From Bacillus sp. MM2020_1 (GTDB taxonomy: Bacteria; Bacillota; Bacilli; Bacillales; Cytobacillaceae): a stretch of DNA of 64,000 bases. How positions within the stretch are numbered: position 1 is the first letter of the stretch; every line of letters begins with the position of its first letter. The notes beneath the pieces were generated by a model. The model was given only the letters and a program-made list of their open reading frames with translations, was not told the origin of the DNA and ran no database searches. Location: assembly GCA_011250595.1 (NCBI GenBank), contig JAANMP010000005.1:62001-126000 (forward strand), given 5' to 3'. Positions 53,606 to 63,053 of this stretch are shown here, one piece after another. A program made the position numbers and the translations under genes.

Positions 53606-54433
53606 GTGAAGTTTGTTAAAGACAAGGAATGGTTAGTTAAATGCTTAACCGAGAGCAAGGTCAGGGTTGTCGATTGCCGATTTTCATTAGCTGAGCCGGA
53701 AAAAGGCAGTCAAGACTACATTAAGGGCCATCTTCCAGGCGCAGTTTTCTTTGATTTAGCAAGAGACTTGTCGAGTCCGATTCAAGTCCATGGCGGTCGG
53801 CATCCATTGCCATTGGTAGAGGACTTAATAAAAAAAATAGAAGCTGCAGGTATTGATGAAAACACTGTAGTTGTCGCCTATGATAACGGGGAAGGTGCGT
53901 ATGCAGCCCGTTTATGGTGGCTGCTTCAGTACCTTGGTCATGACAATGTTTATGTACTTGATAGGGGATTTAATGGGTGGGCAGCAGCAAATTATCCAAT
54001 AACCCAAGTTATTCCTTCCTATGATAAGACAGAATTCCACTACATCATTAAGCCAGAATTACTGGCAACCACCATAGAAGTAAAAGATGTAGTTGAAAAA
54101 AAGCCAGAAGAGAAGATCTTAATCGATTCCAGAGAACCAAAAAGGTACCTGGGTTTGGAAGAACCGATTGATAAAAAAGCTGGGCATATTCCCGGTGCCA
54201 TAAATAAACCCTGGATGGAAGGGTTTATTGATTGTCGATATAAAAAAGCAGAAAAACAGAAGCAAAGGTTTTCAGACATCGACCCGAATAAAGAGATTAT
54301 TGTTTACTGTGGTTCAGGGGTTACTGCAACTCCTAATTACCTGGCATTAAAAGAAGCCGGTTTTGAAAAAGTAAAACTCTATGTCGGGAGCTTCAGTGAT
54401 TGGATCTCCTATGAGGATCATAAAATAGAATAA
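53606..54433 (+). CDS. Thiosulfate/3-mercaptopyruvate sulfurtransferase
   Basis: 275 residues, two rhodanese domains. The N-terminal inactive domain has DCRFSLAEPEKG and GHLPGAVFFDL. The C-terminal domain has VYCGSGVTATPN with the catalytic cysteine. CGSGVT favours 3-mercaptopyruvate-type enzymes. GTG start with AAGGAGGAAGC upstream, 30 nt after dynA. Confidence 0.9.
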   Translation: MKFVKDKEWLVKCLTESKVRVVDCRFSLAEPEKGSQDYIKGHLPGAVFFDLARDLSSPIQVHGGRHPLPLVEDLIKKIEAAGIDENTVVVAYDNGEGAYAARLWWLLQYLGHDNVYVLDRGFNGWAAANYPITQVIPSYDKTEFHYIIKPELLATTIEVKDVVEKKPEEKILIDSREPKRYLGLEEPIDKKAGHIPGAINKPWMEGFIDCRYKKAEKQKQRFSDIDPNKEIIVYCGSGVTATPNYLALKEAGFEKVKLYVGSFSDWISYEDHKIE

Positions 54434-54450
54434 TCTTTCAGGCCAACTTA

Positions 54451-54459
54451 TGTTATAAT
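54451..54459 (+). promoter_or_regulatory. Extended -10 promoter of ypcP
   Basis: TGTTATAAT is a TGN-TATAAT extended -10. No strong -35 is seen. Confidence 0.6.
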
Positions 54460-54504
54460 GGAAATCGTGTTGTTTTAAAACGACACAAAATAAGGAGGTC
54501 ACAA

Positions 54505-55398
54505 ATGACGAATCAAAAGCCTTCACTTATGCTTGTTGATGGAATGGCCTTGCTATTTCGTGCATTCTACGCTACGGCAGTTACAGGACAATTTATGATA
54601 AATTCAAATGGAACACCGACAAATGGAATTCATGGCTTTGTTAAGCATTTATTCACGGCGGTTTCTTCATTTAAACCCTCACACCTCGCCGTTTGTTGGG
54701 ATATGGGCAGTAAGACCTTTCGTACGGAGTTATTTTCGGATTATAAAGGCAATCGCGGTGAAGCACCGATCGAGCTGATCCCGCAATTTGATTTAGTAAA
54801 AGAAGTGGTCGCATCTTTTGATATTCCCAATATTGGATTAGCAGGATATGAAGCAGATGATTGCATTGGAACGATTGCCAATAAATCGAAAGACTTTGCC
54901 CATGTGTCGATCCTGACGGGTGACCAAGATATGTTGCAGCTGCTTGATGATAGTATTTCTGTAATTTTATTAAAAAAGGGATATGGTAACTACATGGTGC
55001 ATACACCTGAGACCTTTTTTGAAGAAAAAGGGATTACACCTAGACAAATGATTGATTTAAAAGCCCTCATGGGGGACACAAGCGATAATTATCCCGGCGT
55101 TAAAGGGATTGGAGAGAAAACAGCTCTAAAGCTCCTTCAGGAGTTTGATCATGTTGAGGGAATTATCTCTAATTTAGATCGATTGTCTAAGTCAAATAAG
55201 ACTAAGATCGAGCAGGATTTAGAAATGCTCCATTTGTCGAGGGTGCTTGCCGAAATAAAATGCGATGTTCCCGTAAGTTGCGCATTGGATGATGCCAGCC
55301 TGCGAATTGAAAAAGAAAAAGCAGTAAATAAGTTAATGGAATTAGAGCTTCGAGGATTGCAGAGGCTCCTGCCAATAGACGAAATGTTTGTTTCATAA
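54505..55398 (+). CDS. ypcP: 5'-3' exonuclease YpcP
   Basis: 297 residues, homologous to the 5' nuclease domain of DNA polymerase I. LMLVDGMALLFRAFYAT, AGYEADDCIGTIA, LTGDQDMLQLL and MGDTSDNYPGVKGIGEKTA hold the metal-binding acidic residues and the helix-3-turn DNA-binding motif. Removes RNA primers and flaps. AAGGAGG upstream. Confidence 0.95.
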   Translation: MTNQKPSLMLVDGMALLFRAFYATAVTGQFMINSNGTPTNGIHGFVKHLFTAVSSFKPSHLAVCWDMGSKTFRTELFSDYKGNRGEAPIELIPQFDLVKEVVASFDIPNIGLAGYEADDCIGTIANKSKDFAHVSILTGDQDMLQLLDDSISVILLKKGYGNYMVHTPETFFEEKGITPRQMIDLKALMGDTSDNYPGVKGIGEKTALKLLQEFDHVEGIISNLDRLSKSNKTKIEQDLEMLHLSRVLAEIKCDVPVSCALDDASLRIEKEKAVNKLMELELRGLQRLLPIDEMFVS

Positions 55399-55437
55399 AA
55401 AATGAGGTTGTCCACTTGAGACAACCTCATTTTTTAT
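55399..55437 (+). terminator. ypcP terminator
   Basis: ATGAGGTTGTC-CACTTGA-GACAACCTCAT followed by TTTTTAT. Confidence 0.9.
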
Positions 55438-55482
55438 GGTTATACATACAAGAATTCTTGTCTCACTAATAATAAGATATAA

Positions 55483-56253
55483 AAAAGCCAAGTTCACAAA
55501 GGGGGAACTACTTTCGAAAAGTATACACTGGATCATCAACCTATAGGGAAGGGTGCGACAAGCCTGGTCTTTTTTGGTCTGAATGAACAAAAAGAGCAGG
55601 TAGTAATAAAAAAGGTTGAAAGCAAAAAAGAAGCAGAACAAGAGAGCAATCTACTAAAAAGCATACCCATTCATAAACATATCATTACCTTTTTAGATTT
55701 TTTCGAGGAGGAACAAACAGGGTATATTGTATTAGAATATCACCCCGGCGGAAGACTTGGTTATTTTAAAAAAGGAATCATCCATGATCAACAATGTGCA
55801 GTTCAAATAACTATCAGTATCCTTGAAGGATTAAAGGTAATCCACCAACATGGCATTCTCCATTGTGATATTACTCCACATAACATTTTAATTTGTAATA
55901 ATGACCCGAAAACAGTCAAAATCATTGATTTCGGTTCTTCTGTCCGCACAAATGACTCGGGTGAATATATAGGAAATCATCGAGGGGCAACAAGATGGTA
56001 TCGACCACCGGAGCTTAAGAAACAAAATCACATCTTTTCTGCCAACTTAACCTACAGTTCAGATTTATATAGTGCTGCATGTGTATGTTTGTACCTGTTA
56101 ACAGGTTTTGCACCCATTCGAAAAATACAAGCGTGCAAACAGATTCCCAATCAGAAGTTACAAAAAGTTATGAGGAAAGCAACAAGAAAGAATAAACTCA
56201 AACGTTTTCAATCGGCACAAGAGTTTATTGATGCACTCCTTCCATTTGTCTAA
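55483..56253 (+). CDS. Hanks-type Ser/Thr protein kinase, no canonical start codon
   Basis: The frame is open from 55483 (after TAA 55480) to TAA 56251. It contains a full kinase core: IGKGATSLVFFG (glycine loop), VVIKKV (ATP lysine), HCDITPHNILI (catalytic loop, HCD for HRD), IIDFGSS (DFG) and RPPEL (APE-like). Kinases of this type should begin a few residues before FEKYTLDHQPIGKG. However, no ATG, GTG or TTG occurs in frame until deep in the C-lobe. AAAGGGGGA lies just before that point; the codon 7 nt later is TTC. Either an unusual start or a lost start codon. Followed by a kinase-like gene. Confidence 0.7.
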   Translation, partial: KSQVHKGGTTFEKYTLDHQPIGKGATSLVFFGLNEQKEQVVIKKVESKKEAEQESNLLKSIPIHKHIITFLDFFEEEQTGYIVLEYHPGGRLGYFKKGIIHDQQCAVQITISILEGLKVIHQHGILHCDITPHNILICNNDPKTVKIIDFGSSVRTNDSGEYIGNHRGATRWYRPPELKKQNHIFSANLTYSSDLYSAACVCLYLLTGFAPIRKIQACKQIPNQKLQKVMRKATRKNKLKRFQSAQEFIDALLPFV

Positions 56254-56322
56254 CATGTAGGTCTCCGGAAGTGTTTTAACAGGGTACAAAATAAAAAATT
56301 CCATAAAAGGAGATAATGCCAG

Positions 56323-56907
56323 ATGAATGATTTTACCCAAATTGTCGTTACGCCGGGGAAACCAGTTCAGGTTCAAATCAATCCAACCGACTATCCCCTG
56401 ATTGGAAAAGGATTGCAAGGAGCAGTGTTTAAACTATCCGATGACCGCTGTGTAAAAATTTATTCAAAACAAATTTATTGCCTTCGAGAGAAGCTGGTAT
56501 TACAACAAATCGGTGAAAAAACAGCCATTTTACCGGAGGTTTATGAAGCGGGAGAAAATTATATTCTTATGGAATACCTTACCGGGCCTTCCTTGCAAGA
56601 ATATCTTGAAGAATCCAAGGAAATTTCCGAAGAGTTAACAATTGAAATTATTAATTTAATTAAAGAAATTAGAAGTTTACAGTTTATGAGAATTGATTTC
56701 TCCTTAAGACATGCGATCTATGATAAGAATGGAAAGTTGAAAATCATCGATCATGTTAATTCTTTTAAAATTCACAGGTCGTTTCCAAAACGACTTTTCA
56801 AAGACTTAAAACAATTAGGCCTATTAGCAACATTTTTAGAGAATGTAAAAATTCAAGAACCAGACATCTATGAACAATGGAAAAAATCGTTGAAAATAAA
56901 AGACTAA
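56323..56907 (+). CDS. YrzF-like kinase-fold protein
   Basis: 194 residues. LIGKGLQGAVFKLSDDRCVKIY holds a glycine loop and ATP-type lysine. YILMEYLTGPSLQEYL is the hinge. The expected catalytic HxD is replaced by IDFSLRHAIY and DFG by IIDHVNS. It resembles B. subtilis YrzF, an atypical kinase. Activity is uncertain. AAAGGAGA upstream. Follows the full kinase by 70 nt. Confidence 0.75.
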   Translation: MNDFTQIVVTPGKPVQVQINPTDYPLIGKGLQGAVFKLSDDRCVKIYSKQIYCLREKLVLQQIGEKTAILPEVYEAGENYILMEYLTGPSLQEYLEESKEISEELTIEIINLIKEIRSLQFMRIDFSLRHAIYDKNGKLKIIDHVNSFKIHRSFPKRLFKDLKQLGLLATFLENVKIQEPDIYEQWKKSLKIKD

Positions 56908-56991
56908 CATCAACAGATTATTCCTTCCATTTTCATAGAATCATGAATGCAAAATAATAAATGACCTGAAATGATTGAGGGTGACAGAGAA

Positions 56992-59325
56992 ATGGATGAA
57001 AAGTCTATTGGTATTATTTTAACAAATCGGCAATGGAATAGGCTTGCCCAAGTGGAATTAACCGAGGATGATGCCTTTGTTTTCCAATATGCTAGAGCGG
57101 GCGAAGAGTTGAATTTGGACATACTATTTTTTAATATAGAAGAATTACAGGTAAACGAACGTAAGGGAAATGCAATGATGATTATAGATGAGGAGATAGT
57201 TTTACTGGGTTTCATAGAAATTCCTTCAGTTATCTATAATCCCACAAATTATCATCGCAAGAAAAACAATCGGACAATCTTCGAACTTGCACAGCAAACA
57301 GGTATTACGCTTATTAATGAAAAGACTAATATTAAGAATAAGCATTTCCTGGATTTGATGGCAACACATCCAGCCCTAAAGGATGTAAATTTAGTTACGA
57401 GGAATCAAAATCCGACATCCGTCAGTTTTTACATTTTAGGACAAAAACATTGCAACCATCAATGGGATACTCCGATCATTTATGCCAAGAAGGATGACGA
57501 AGTATTACCCTTTAAGGAAGCCTATCTGCTACTAACTAATAATCTTTTAATGCTAGAGGAAACGCAAGAATACCTTTTTGAAGTAAGTCACCAAATTTTA
57601 GAGATTCTCCATTATTATTATCCAAGAATCTATGAAATTGGTCTTCAGTTTGTGTTGATGGAAAATGGTGAAATTAGAATTCAGTCCACATGTCCTATCC
57701 TCACCATAGTGAAAGACATAAGTTATAGCAATCAAAAAGTAGCTGGTACGATTCTTAAGTGGCCAATTGAGCTCGCTAAAGAAATCATGGACTTGAACAA
57801 TGATGATCAAACCATGCACACGAATAGTGAGGAAACTGAAGCAAACGTTCAAAAAAGCAATGTAGAATTACACCATGATAATATTACCCCGTTTGTCAAA
57901 AAATCAAGTTCCCATTTTGAAAATGTTTGGGTGAAATTTAAGGTTTTTCATGATAATGAAATGAAAATGAAATTACCGGACCGACTTACCGAGAACTGGA
58001 GGGAACAACCTGAAATTGTAAAATTTGGGGTGAATGAAGAGACCTGTCACTTTGACATTTACGAAGACGCAATCCCGCTAAGACATAATTCCTATCAAAA
58101 TCCAGTGGAACTGTTTGTTTCTGACGCTCTGGTAAAACTTATGCACCTCCCTGTGGATCTGGTATATCAAATCCAATTTTCAGAGAGAAAGGTAATTATT
58201 GGTCCAACCATCGGCTTTCTGCTAGGTGAAAAAAATCATGTCTATAATTTAGATTATATGGAGAAATTCAATGATCGTTTTGGGGAATACCATCGTTATG
58301 GCGGAGTAACAATCGCCTTTTCAGCAAGTTCAGTCGATTGGGAAAAGAGAATTGCCTATGGGATGATCTATGACCCGGTAAAAAAACATTGGCGCTATGA
58401 TTCTACCCCCATCCCCTCTACCATCTACCGTCGAAATTTCCATCAAAAGAAAGATGATATTCGACAACTTGTGGAATTAACCGATAATCATTTATTTAAT
58501 TCCTACCACTTTAAAAAATCAGATCTTTATTTACTAAAAAACAACCCGGAACTTAAGCAACACTTACCGACCACTATCCTTTTAGATACCATGGAAGAAT
58601 TAATCAACTTTGTAATAGAAAATGGGAAGGTTATTTTAAAGCCTGTTAGCTTATCCAGAGGACGCGGAATTTTTATAGTAGAATTAGATTCTGAAACAGA
58701 AGGTTTTAGCTTATTCGATTATCGAAATATGACAAAGGTAGAGCACAGACTGAAGGATAAAGAAGATTTACAAGCACTGTTAGAGGAAATGGGGATTTTT
58801 GATCAAGAGTATTTATTTCAAACCTATATCCCGCTCCTAAAGGTAAATAATCGATCCCTTGATGTCAGGGTTGTGATGCAGAAATATAACAAAAGGAAGT
58901 GGCAATGCTCAGGAATTGAATGCAGGGTTGCTCGAGAAGATGAGGACTTAACCAATATTGCTCGGGGCGGAGAGGCGATGACATTGGAAACAGTCATCAA
59001 GAGTTCAACCCAAGGGCTAAACTTTTCTCTTGTTTACCGGAACATTTTAAGCCTTTGCCAAAGGTTTTGCCGGATTATGGATCAAAAAAATGAACATTTC
59101 GCTGAATTTGGTATTGATATTGCTTTAGATGAACATGGCTTCCCTTGGATTCTAGAAGCAAATATTTATCCCAGCTTCAAAGGCTTTAAGGCAATGGATT
59201 ATGACACGTATTTAAAAATCCGGACCCAGCCGATGTTTTATGCTGTTCAAATTCAAGGGTTCCAAATTCTTGATGAAGATGCGTATGGAAATACAATTCG
59301 GTTCCGTGAAAGAGCATTTTTATAG
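56992..59325 (+). CDS. YheC/YheD ATP-grasp protein with decayed N-terminal ATP-grasp half
   Basis: 777 residues from the ATG at 56992 (GAGGGTG upstream). Residues about 300-777 are a complete YheC/D unit with VILKPVSLSRGRGIF, LDVRVVMQK, NIARGGEA and FGIDIALDEHGFPWILEAN. Residues 1-270 resemble the same layout (IGIILTNRQWNRL, VIYNPTNYHRKK), but the metal-binding LEAN equivalent reads RIQSTCP and the ATP lysine segment is missing. YheC/D proteins are spore-coat-associated ligase-like enzymes of unknown substrate. Confidence 0.85.
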   Translation: MDEKSIGIILTNRQWNRLAQVELTEDDAFVFQYARAGEELNLDILFFNIEELQVNERKGNAMMIIDEEIVLLGFIEIPSVIYNPTNYHRKKNNRTIFELAQQTGITLINEKTNIKNKHFLDLMATHPALKDVNLVTRNQNPTSVSFYILGQKHCNHQWDTPIIYAKKDDEVLPFKEAYLLLTNNLLMLEETQEYLFEVSHQILEILHYYYPRIYEIGLQFVLMENGEIRIQSTCPILTIVKDISYSNQKVAGTILKWPIELAKEIMDLNNDDQTMHTNSEETEANVQKSNVELHHDNITPFVKKSSSHFENVWVKFKVFHDNEMKMKLPDRLTENWREQPEIVKFGVNEETCHFDIYEDAIPLRHNSYQNPVELFVSDALVKLMHLPVDLVYQIQFSERKVIIGPTIGFLLGEKNHVYNLDYMEKFNDRFGEYHRYGGVTIAFSASSVDWEKRIAYGMIYDPVKKHWRYDSTPIPSTIYRRNFHQKKDDIRQLVELTDNHLFNSYHFKKSDLYLLKNNPELKQHLPTTILLDTMEELINFVIENGKVILKPVSLSRGRGIFIVELDSETEGFSLFDYRNMTKVEHRLKDKEDLQALLEEMGIFDQEYLFQTYIPLLKVNNRSLDVRVVMQKYNKRKWQCSGIECRVAREDEDLTNIARGGEAMTLETVIKSSTQGLNFSLVYRNILSLCQRFCRIMDQKNEHFAEFGIDIALDEHGFPWILEANIYPSFKGFKAMDYDTYLKIRTQPMFYAVQIQGFQILDEDAYGNTIRFRERAFL

Positions 59326-59330
59326 TTAGG

Positions 59331-59372
59331 AATGTCCCTTTAGGAACTATTCTTAAAGGGACATTCTATTTT
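59331..59372. terminator. Terminator between YheC/D fusion and glycosyltransferase
   Basis: AATGTCCCTTTA pairs with TAAAGGGACATT, then CTATTTTTTATCG on the plus strand. T-run on the minus side is weaker. Confidence 0.75.
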
Positions 59373-60538
59373 TTATCGATTACCATTTGGATATACAATT
59401 GAAGGATACGGTTAGAACTTTTCTCCCAAGTGAAATGCTCCATTACTCGTTCAACACTGTTAAGACCTAACAATTCCACTTTTTTAGGATTGTTTAAAAG
59501 CTGAATTACACAATTGGATAGTTCCACTTCAATATTTTGTGGATTTATCAAATACCCCGTTCTCCCATGTTCAATAACCTCCGGCATTCCCCCAATTTTT
59601 GTTGCGATAACGGGAACACCACATGCCATTGCTTCTACATTCACTAATCCGAATGCTTCCTGTCCAATTGAAGGGACTAAAACAAGATCTGCAGCCTCAA
59701 ACCAATGGTGGATTTCCTCATGTGGGATAAACGATACAAACCGGACGTGTTCCGGAAAATTCTTTGCTAATTCAAATAATTTGTCAACATAGATGGTTCT
59801 TCTTTCTGAACCATAAAACGCACTGCCGGCAATAAGTAATATGGTGTCAGGCACCGCTTGGATAATTGAAGGCATAGCCCGAAGTATTTTATGAATTCCC
59901 TTTATTTTTCTTAAACGTCCGACAAATAGGATGATTTTCCTACCTTCAAGGTTCATTTGTTTAATAAACTTTTCTTTATTACTTTTCTGATTTAATGACC
60001 ATTTCGATTGGAATTGAGTGGTATCCACCCCTAAATAATTGACAATGACTTTATTTGCATCACAATCTGTTAGTTTTATTAAATAATCTCTAAGAAAATG
60101 GCTGTTGACAATAATTTTATCAGCTAGATGGAGATTACTAATTAACGCTTCCTTTTCAATATGTGATTTAGAAATAAACATGGTCGAGTGCAGTGATAAG
60201 AAAATCAGTTTATTTTGAAACTTGTGCCGAATGAGGGGAATATATTTTGGGCGATTTTCTATTTGGATGATATCGGGATTGAGTTTTGACAGTTTTGTCA
60301 TGACCTTTGAGAGGTACCTTGTCCAATGTCGATAAATAACCCTGACATAAGAAATATTTCCTTGTTTTTCAACGGAAGGGAGATCTTTTGACTTTTTCCC
60401 AAAGACAGTGAATTGAATATCGTTTTGAAGAACGTTGGTTTGCATCTCTACAACTGTTTCAACGGAACTTGAACGAGATGATGGAATGGGGAAGGAACCA
60501 GGAGTTATGATGGCGACTTTTGGTTTAATTCTCATCAT
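59366..60538 (-). CDS. GT4 glycosyltransferase, spore-coat CotSA-like
   Basis: 390 residues from the ATG at 60538 (AGAGGTG 6 nt upstream). The N-terminal AIITPGSFPIPSSRSSSVE and IIQIENRPKY resemble CotSA. VGRLRKIKGIHKILRAMPSI and [24 protein letters not shown] are the GT4 donor-binding motifs. CotSA is a coat glycosyltransferase in B. subtilis. Divergent from the YheC/D gene at 60710. Probably decorates spore-surface polymers; acceptor unknown. Confidence 0.85.
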   Translation of the reverse strand: MMRIKPKVAIITPGSFPIPSSRSSSVETVVEMQTNVLQNDIQFTVFGKKSKDLPSVEKQGNISYVRVIYRHWTRYLSKVMTKLSKLNPDIIQIENRPKYIPLIRHKFQNKLIFLSLHSTMFISKSHIEKEALISNLHLADKIIVNSHFLRDYLIKLTDCDANKVIVNYLGVDTTQFQSKWSLNQKSNKEKFIKQMNLEGRKIILFVGRLRKIKGIHKILRAMPSIIQAVPDTILLIAGSAFYGSERRTIYVDKLFELAKNFPEHVRFVSFIPHEEIHHWFEAADLVLVPSIGQEAFGLVNVEAMACGVPVIATKIGGMPEVIEHGRTGYLINPQNIEVELSNCVIQLLNNPKKVELLGLNSVERVMEHFTWEKSSNRILQLYIQMVIDKK

Positions 60539-60709
60539 ACAAAACACCTCTTAAAGTAATGTAACTTAGTGTATTCGAATATTTTATGAATGTTTCAAAA
60601 AAATTGGAGTTTTTATCTCTCCAAATCTATAACCCTTGCATTTAATAGTAAGAAGCGGTTTGTTTAGGTCATCTGAACGTAAACCCAATTCATAAGGTGG
60701 GGAAATAGC

Positions 60710-61795
60710 TTGAAACAGGAGTATATTGGAATTATTATCAGTTCGCAATTATATCGAGAAATTGTGAACGGTAAACAGTCACAAGTCCTGGCTTTCTATG
60801 AGGAAGCGGGTAAGATAAATAATCTCATTCCAGTTTATCTTCGGTTGGAGGATTTGCAGCCCGGTTTATCTGAGACAACGGGTTATGTGATGAATAGCAA
60901 CGGTAAGTATCAGAAAAATACTATTCCTAAACCTTTCGTTATTCATAACAGAGGATATCAATGTAGCTCAGCAGCCAAGAAACTGCTTAAGAGTTTACAA
61001 TCAGAAGGCATAATATTTTTTAATGAATGGAATCAGTATGGGAAATACAAAATTCATAAGCTATTAGCGGAAAGTGAAGACCTAAGAACACATCTCCCTG
61101 ATACGGTTCAATTTAATCAAAGTAATATGTTTGAAATGATGGGGAAACACAGGGAATTAATAATCAAACCGAGCAGTGGTACATTTGGAAGACGTAACAT
61201 GAAAGCAACGCGCCTTAACGATTCAGAGTGGTTGTTAACCTATCCGCAAAAAGATAGGTGGCTGGAAGAAATCATCCTTGTAGACCGGTTACCATTGAAA
61301 ATAGATTCTTTGGTAACGAGCGGGATTTATATTATCCAAGCGAGAATTCGACTTGCAGAATTTAATAATAATCCATTTGACCTTCGGGTATCCGTCCAAC
61401 GAAATGGGAATGGAGCATGGCAAGTGACTGGGATGGTGGGGAAAGTAGCCAAAACAGGCAGCTTTGTTACAAATGTTGCTCGGGGCGGTATCTGTTTTGC
61501 CTTTGAAGATATTCTAAGAAACCTTCCCGACTTGGATGATAAACAAGTAGTGGCTGACGTGGAAGAATTATCCTTGAAGGTTGCCAAGCAACTGAGTAAT
61601 CAAATTGAAAACTTAGCAGATATTGGACTTGATGTCGGGATTACAAAGGATGGTTTTCCCGTATTTATTGAATGTAATGCTCGAGATTTAAGGTTAACCT
61701 TTCGTCATGCATTAATGTTCGAAACATGGCGAGATACCTACATTACTCCAATAAGCTATGGGAAATACTTATTAACTAAAAGAACCGGACAATAA
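60710..61795 (+). CDS. YheC/YheD family ATP-grasp protein
   Basis: 361 residues. TTG start with AAGGTGGGG upstream. FVIHNRGYQCS and FFNEWNQYGKYKIHKLL are family marks. The ATP-grasp core has LIIKPSSGTFGRR, FDLRVSVQRN, TNVARGG and IGLDVGITKDGFPVFIECNARDLR. All ligands for Mg-ATP appear present. Spore-coat association is known for the family; the reaction is not. Confidence 0.9.
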   Translation: MKQEYIGIIISSQLYREIVNGKQSQVLAFYEEAGKINNLIPVYLRLEDLQPGLSETTGYVMNSNGKYQKNTIPKPFVIHNRGYQCSSAAKKLLKSLQSEGIIFFNEWNQYGKYKIHKLLAESEDLRTHLPDTVQFNQSNMFEMMGKHRELIIKPSSGTFGRRNMKATRLNDSEWLLTYPQKDRWLEEIILVDRLPLKIDSLVTSGIYIIQARIRLAEFNNNPFDLRVSVQRNGNGAWQVTGMVGKVAKTGSFVTNVARGGICFAFEDILRNLPDLDDKQVVADVEELSLKVAKQLSNQIENLADIGLDVGITKDGFPVFIECNARDLRLTFRHALMFETWRDTYITPISYGKYLLTKRTGQ

Positions 61796-61819
61796 AAAAC
61801 ACAGAGGAAGTAGGTTGAT

Positions 61820-63046
61820 ATGCAAACAATTGTCTTTGTTGGAAGTAACAAATCGGGAACAAGCAGAGAAGCCCTCGGTACATCAAAAACTATGGGTTAT
61901 TATACAGTTCTATTAACGAACAGAAGTGAATTTGTCAAACAAAAAGAGGAATTTCCTGAAGTGGATCGGATGGTGTATGTAGATAATTTATTAGATAAAG
62001 AAATTGTTTTTTCAATTATCAAAAATCTCGAAGATGATCGAAAACAAATCTGTGCAGTTATTAGTTTCATAGACCCTTATGTTTCTTTTGCGGCACGAAT
62101 CTCTGAAGAGTTAGGACTTTTTCGTGTATCCAAGGATGCTTTGGTAATCATGGAGGAGAAAACACGTTTTCGTGAACATCTTAAAACGCTGCCTGTATCA
62201 CCAAAATTTACTATATTTCATGGAGAACAGTTGTCTATTCAGCAATTTACCGAGGAAAATCAGCAGCATTTACCACTTATATTAAAGTATCCAGTATCCA
62301 ACGGGTCAAAGGATGTCTTACTAGTTGAAACCATCTCAGAGCTAAAAGCAGGATTGGAATATTTAAATAAAAAATTCCCTTCCAGCCCGGTATTAATTGA
62401 AGAATATTTGTTTGGAACACAATACTTAATTGAAGTCATCGCTAAGGATGGGCAGAATTCGATGGTGGCAGTAATTGAACAGGAGGTATCAAATGGTGAT
62501 CGGTTTATCATTACTGGGTATTGTTATCCAGCCCAACTAGATCAAGTGACTTTTGAGGACTTACAAAGCGCAGTTGATAGTATTATTCAAGCGCTGGAAT
62601 TGGAAAATGGAACATGTCATTTAGAAATGAGGCTCATTGATGGAAAGTGGAAGTTAATCGAAATTAATCCTCGTATGTCAGGGGGGGCGATGAATAGAAT
62701 TATTCTAGAGGGAACCGGAATCAATTTAGTGAAAGAAACACTTAAACTCTACCTAGGGCAAGACCCGATCCTAGAAGCAACCAAAAAAACACATGTTTAT
62801 GCAAAATATCTTACTATTAATTCACGCGGCAGACTCATAAAAGTGACCGGCAAAAATAAAGCTTCAAATTATGATGGTGTTAAAGAGGTTTATGTAAAAC
62901 CAAGAAAAGGTGCGATTTTAACAAAACCATATTCACTGGGTGATCGCTATGCCTATGTAATTGCGACTGCTGATACCCCTGACAAAGCGAAGGAGATTGC
63001 CCTGTCAGCATCAAAAGAAATCAAGTTTTATTTAGATCCACTTTAA
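61820..63046 (+). CDS. ATP-grasp ligase of carboxylase / amino-acid ligase type
   Basis: 408 residues. N-terminal pre-ATP-grasp domain (IVFVGSNKSGTSREAL), then LILKYPVSNGSKDVLLV, VLIEEYLFGTQYLIEV and WKLIEINPRMSGGAMN. The EINPRxSGG signature is that of carbamoyl-phosphate-synthetase-like ligases and L-amino-acid ligases, not YheC/D. Probably joins an amino acid or carboxylate to an amine. It lies 24 nt after one YheC/D gene and 7 nt before another, so a shared pathway is likely. Confidence 0.8.
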   Translation: MQTIVFVGSNKSGTSREALGTSKTMGYYTVLLTNRSEFVKQKEEFPEVDRMVYVDNLLDKEIVFSIIKNLEDDRKQICAVISFIDPYVSFAARISEELGLFRVSKDALVIMEEKTRFREHLKTLPVSPKFTIFHGEQLSIQQFTEENQQHLPLILKYPVSNGSKDVLLVETISELKAGLEYLNKKFPSSPVLIEEYLFGTQYLIEVIAKDGQNSMVAVIEQEVSNGDRFIITGYCYPAQLDQVTFEDLQSAVDSIIQALELENGTCHLEMRLIDGKWKLIEINPRMSGGAMNRIILEGTGINLVKETLKLYLGQDPILEATKKTHVYAKYLTINSRGRLIKVTGKNKASNYDGVKEVYVKPRKGAILTKPYSLGDRYAYVIATADTPDKAKEIALSASKEIKFYLDPL

Positions 63047-63053
63047 GGATGTG

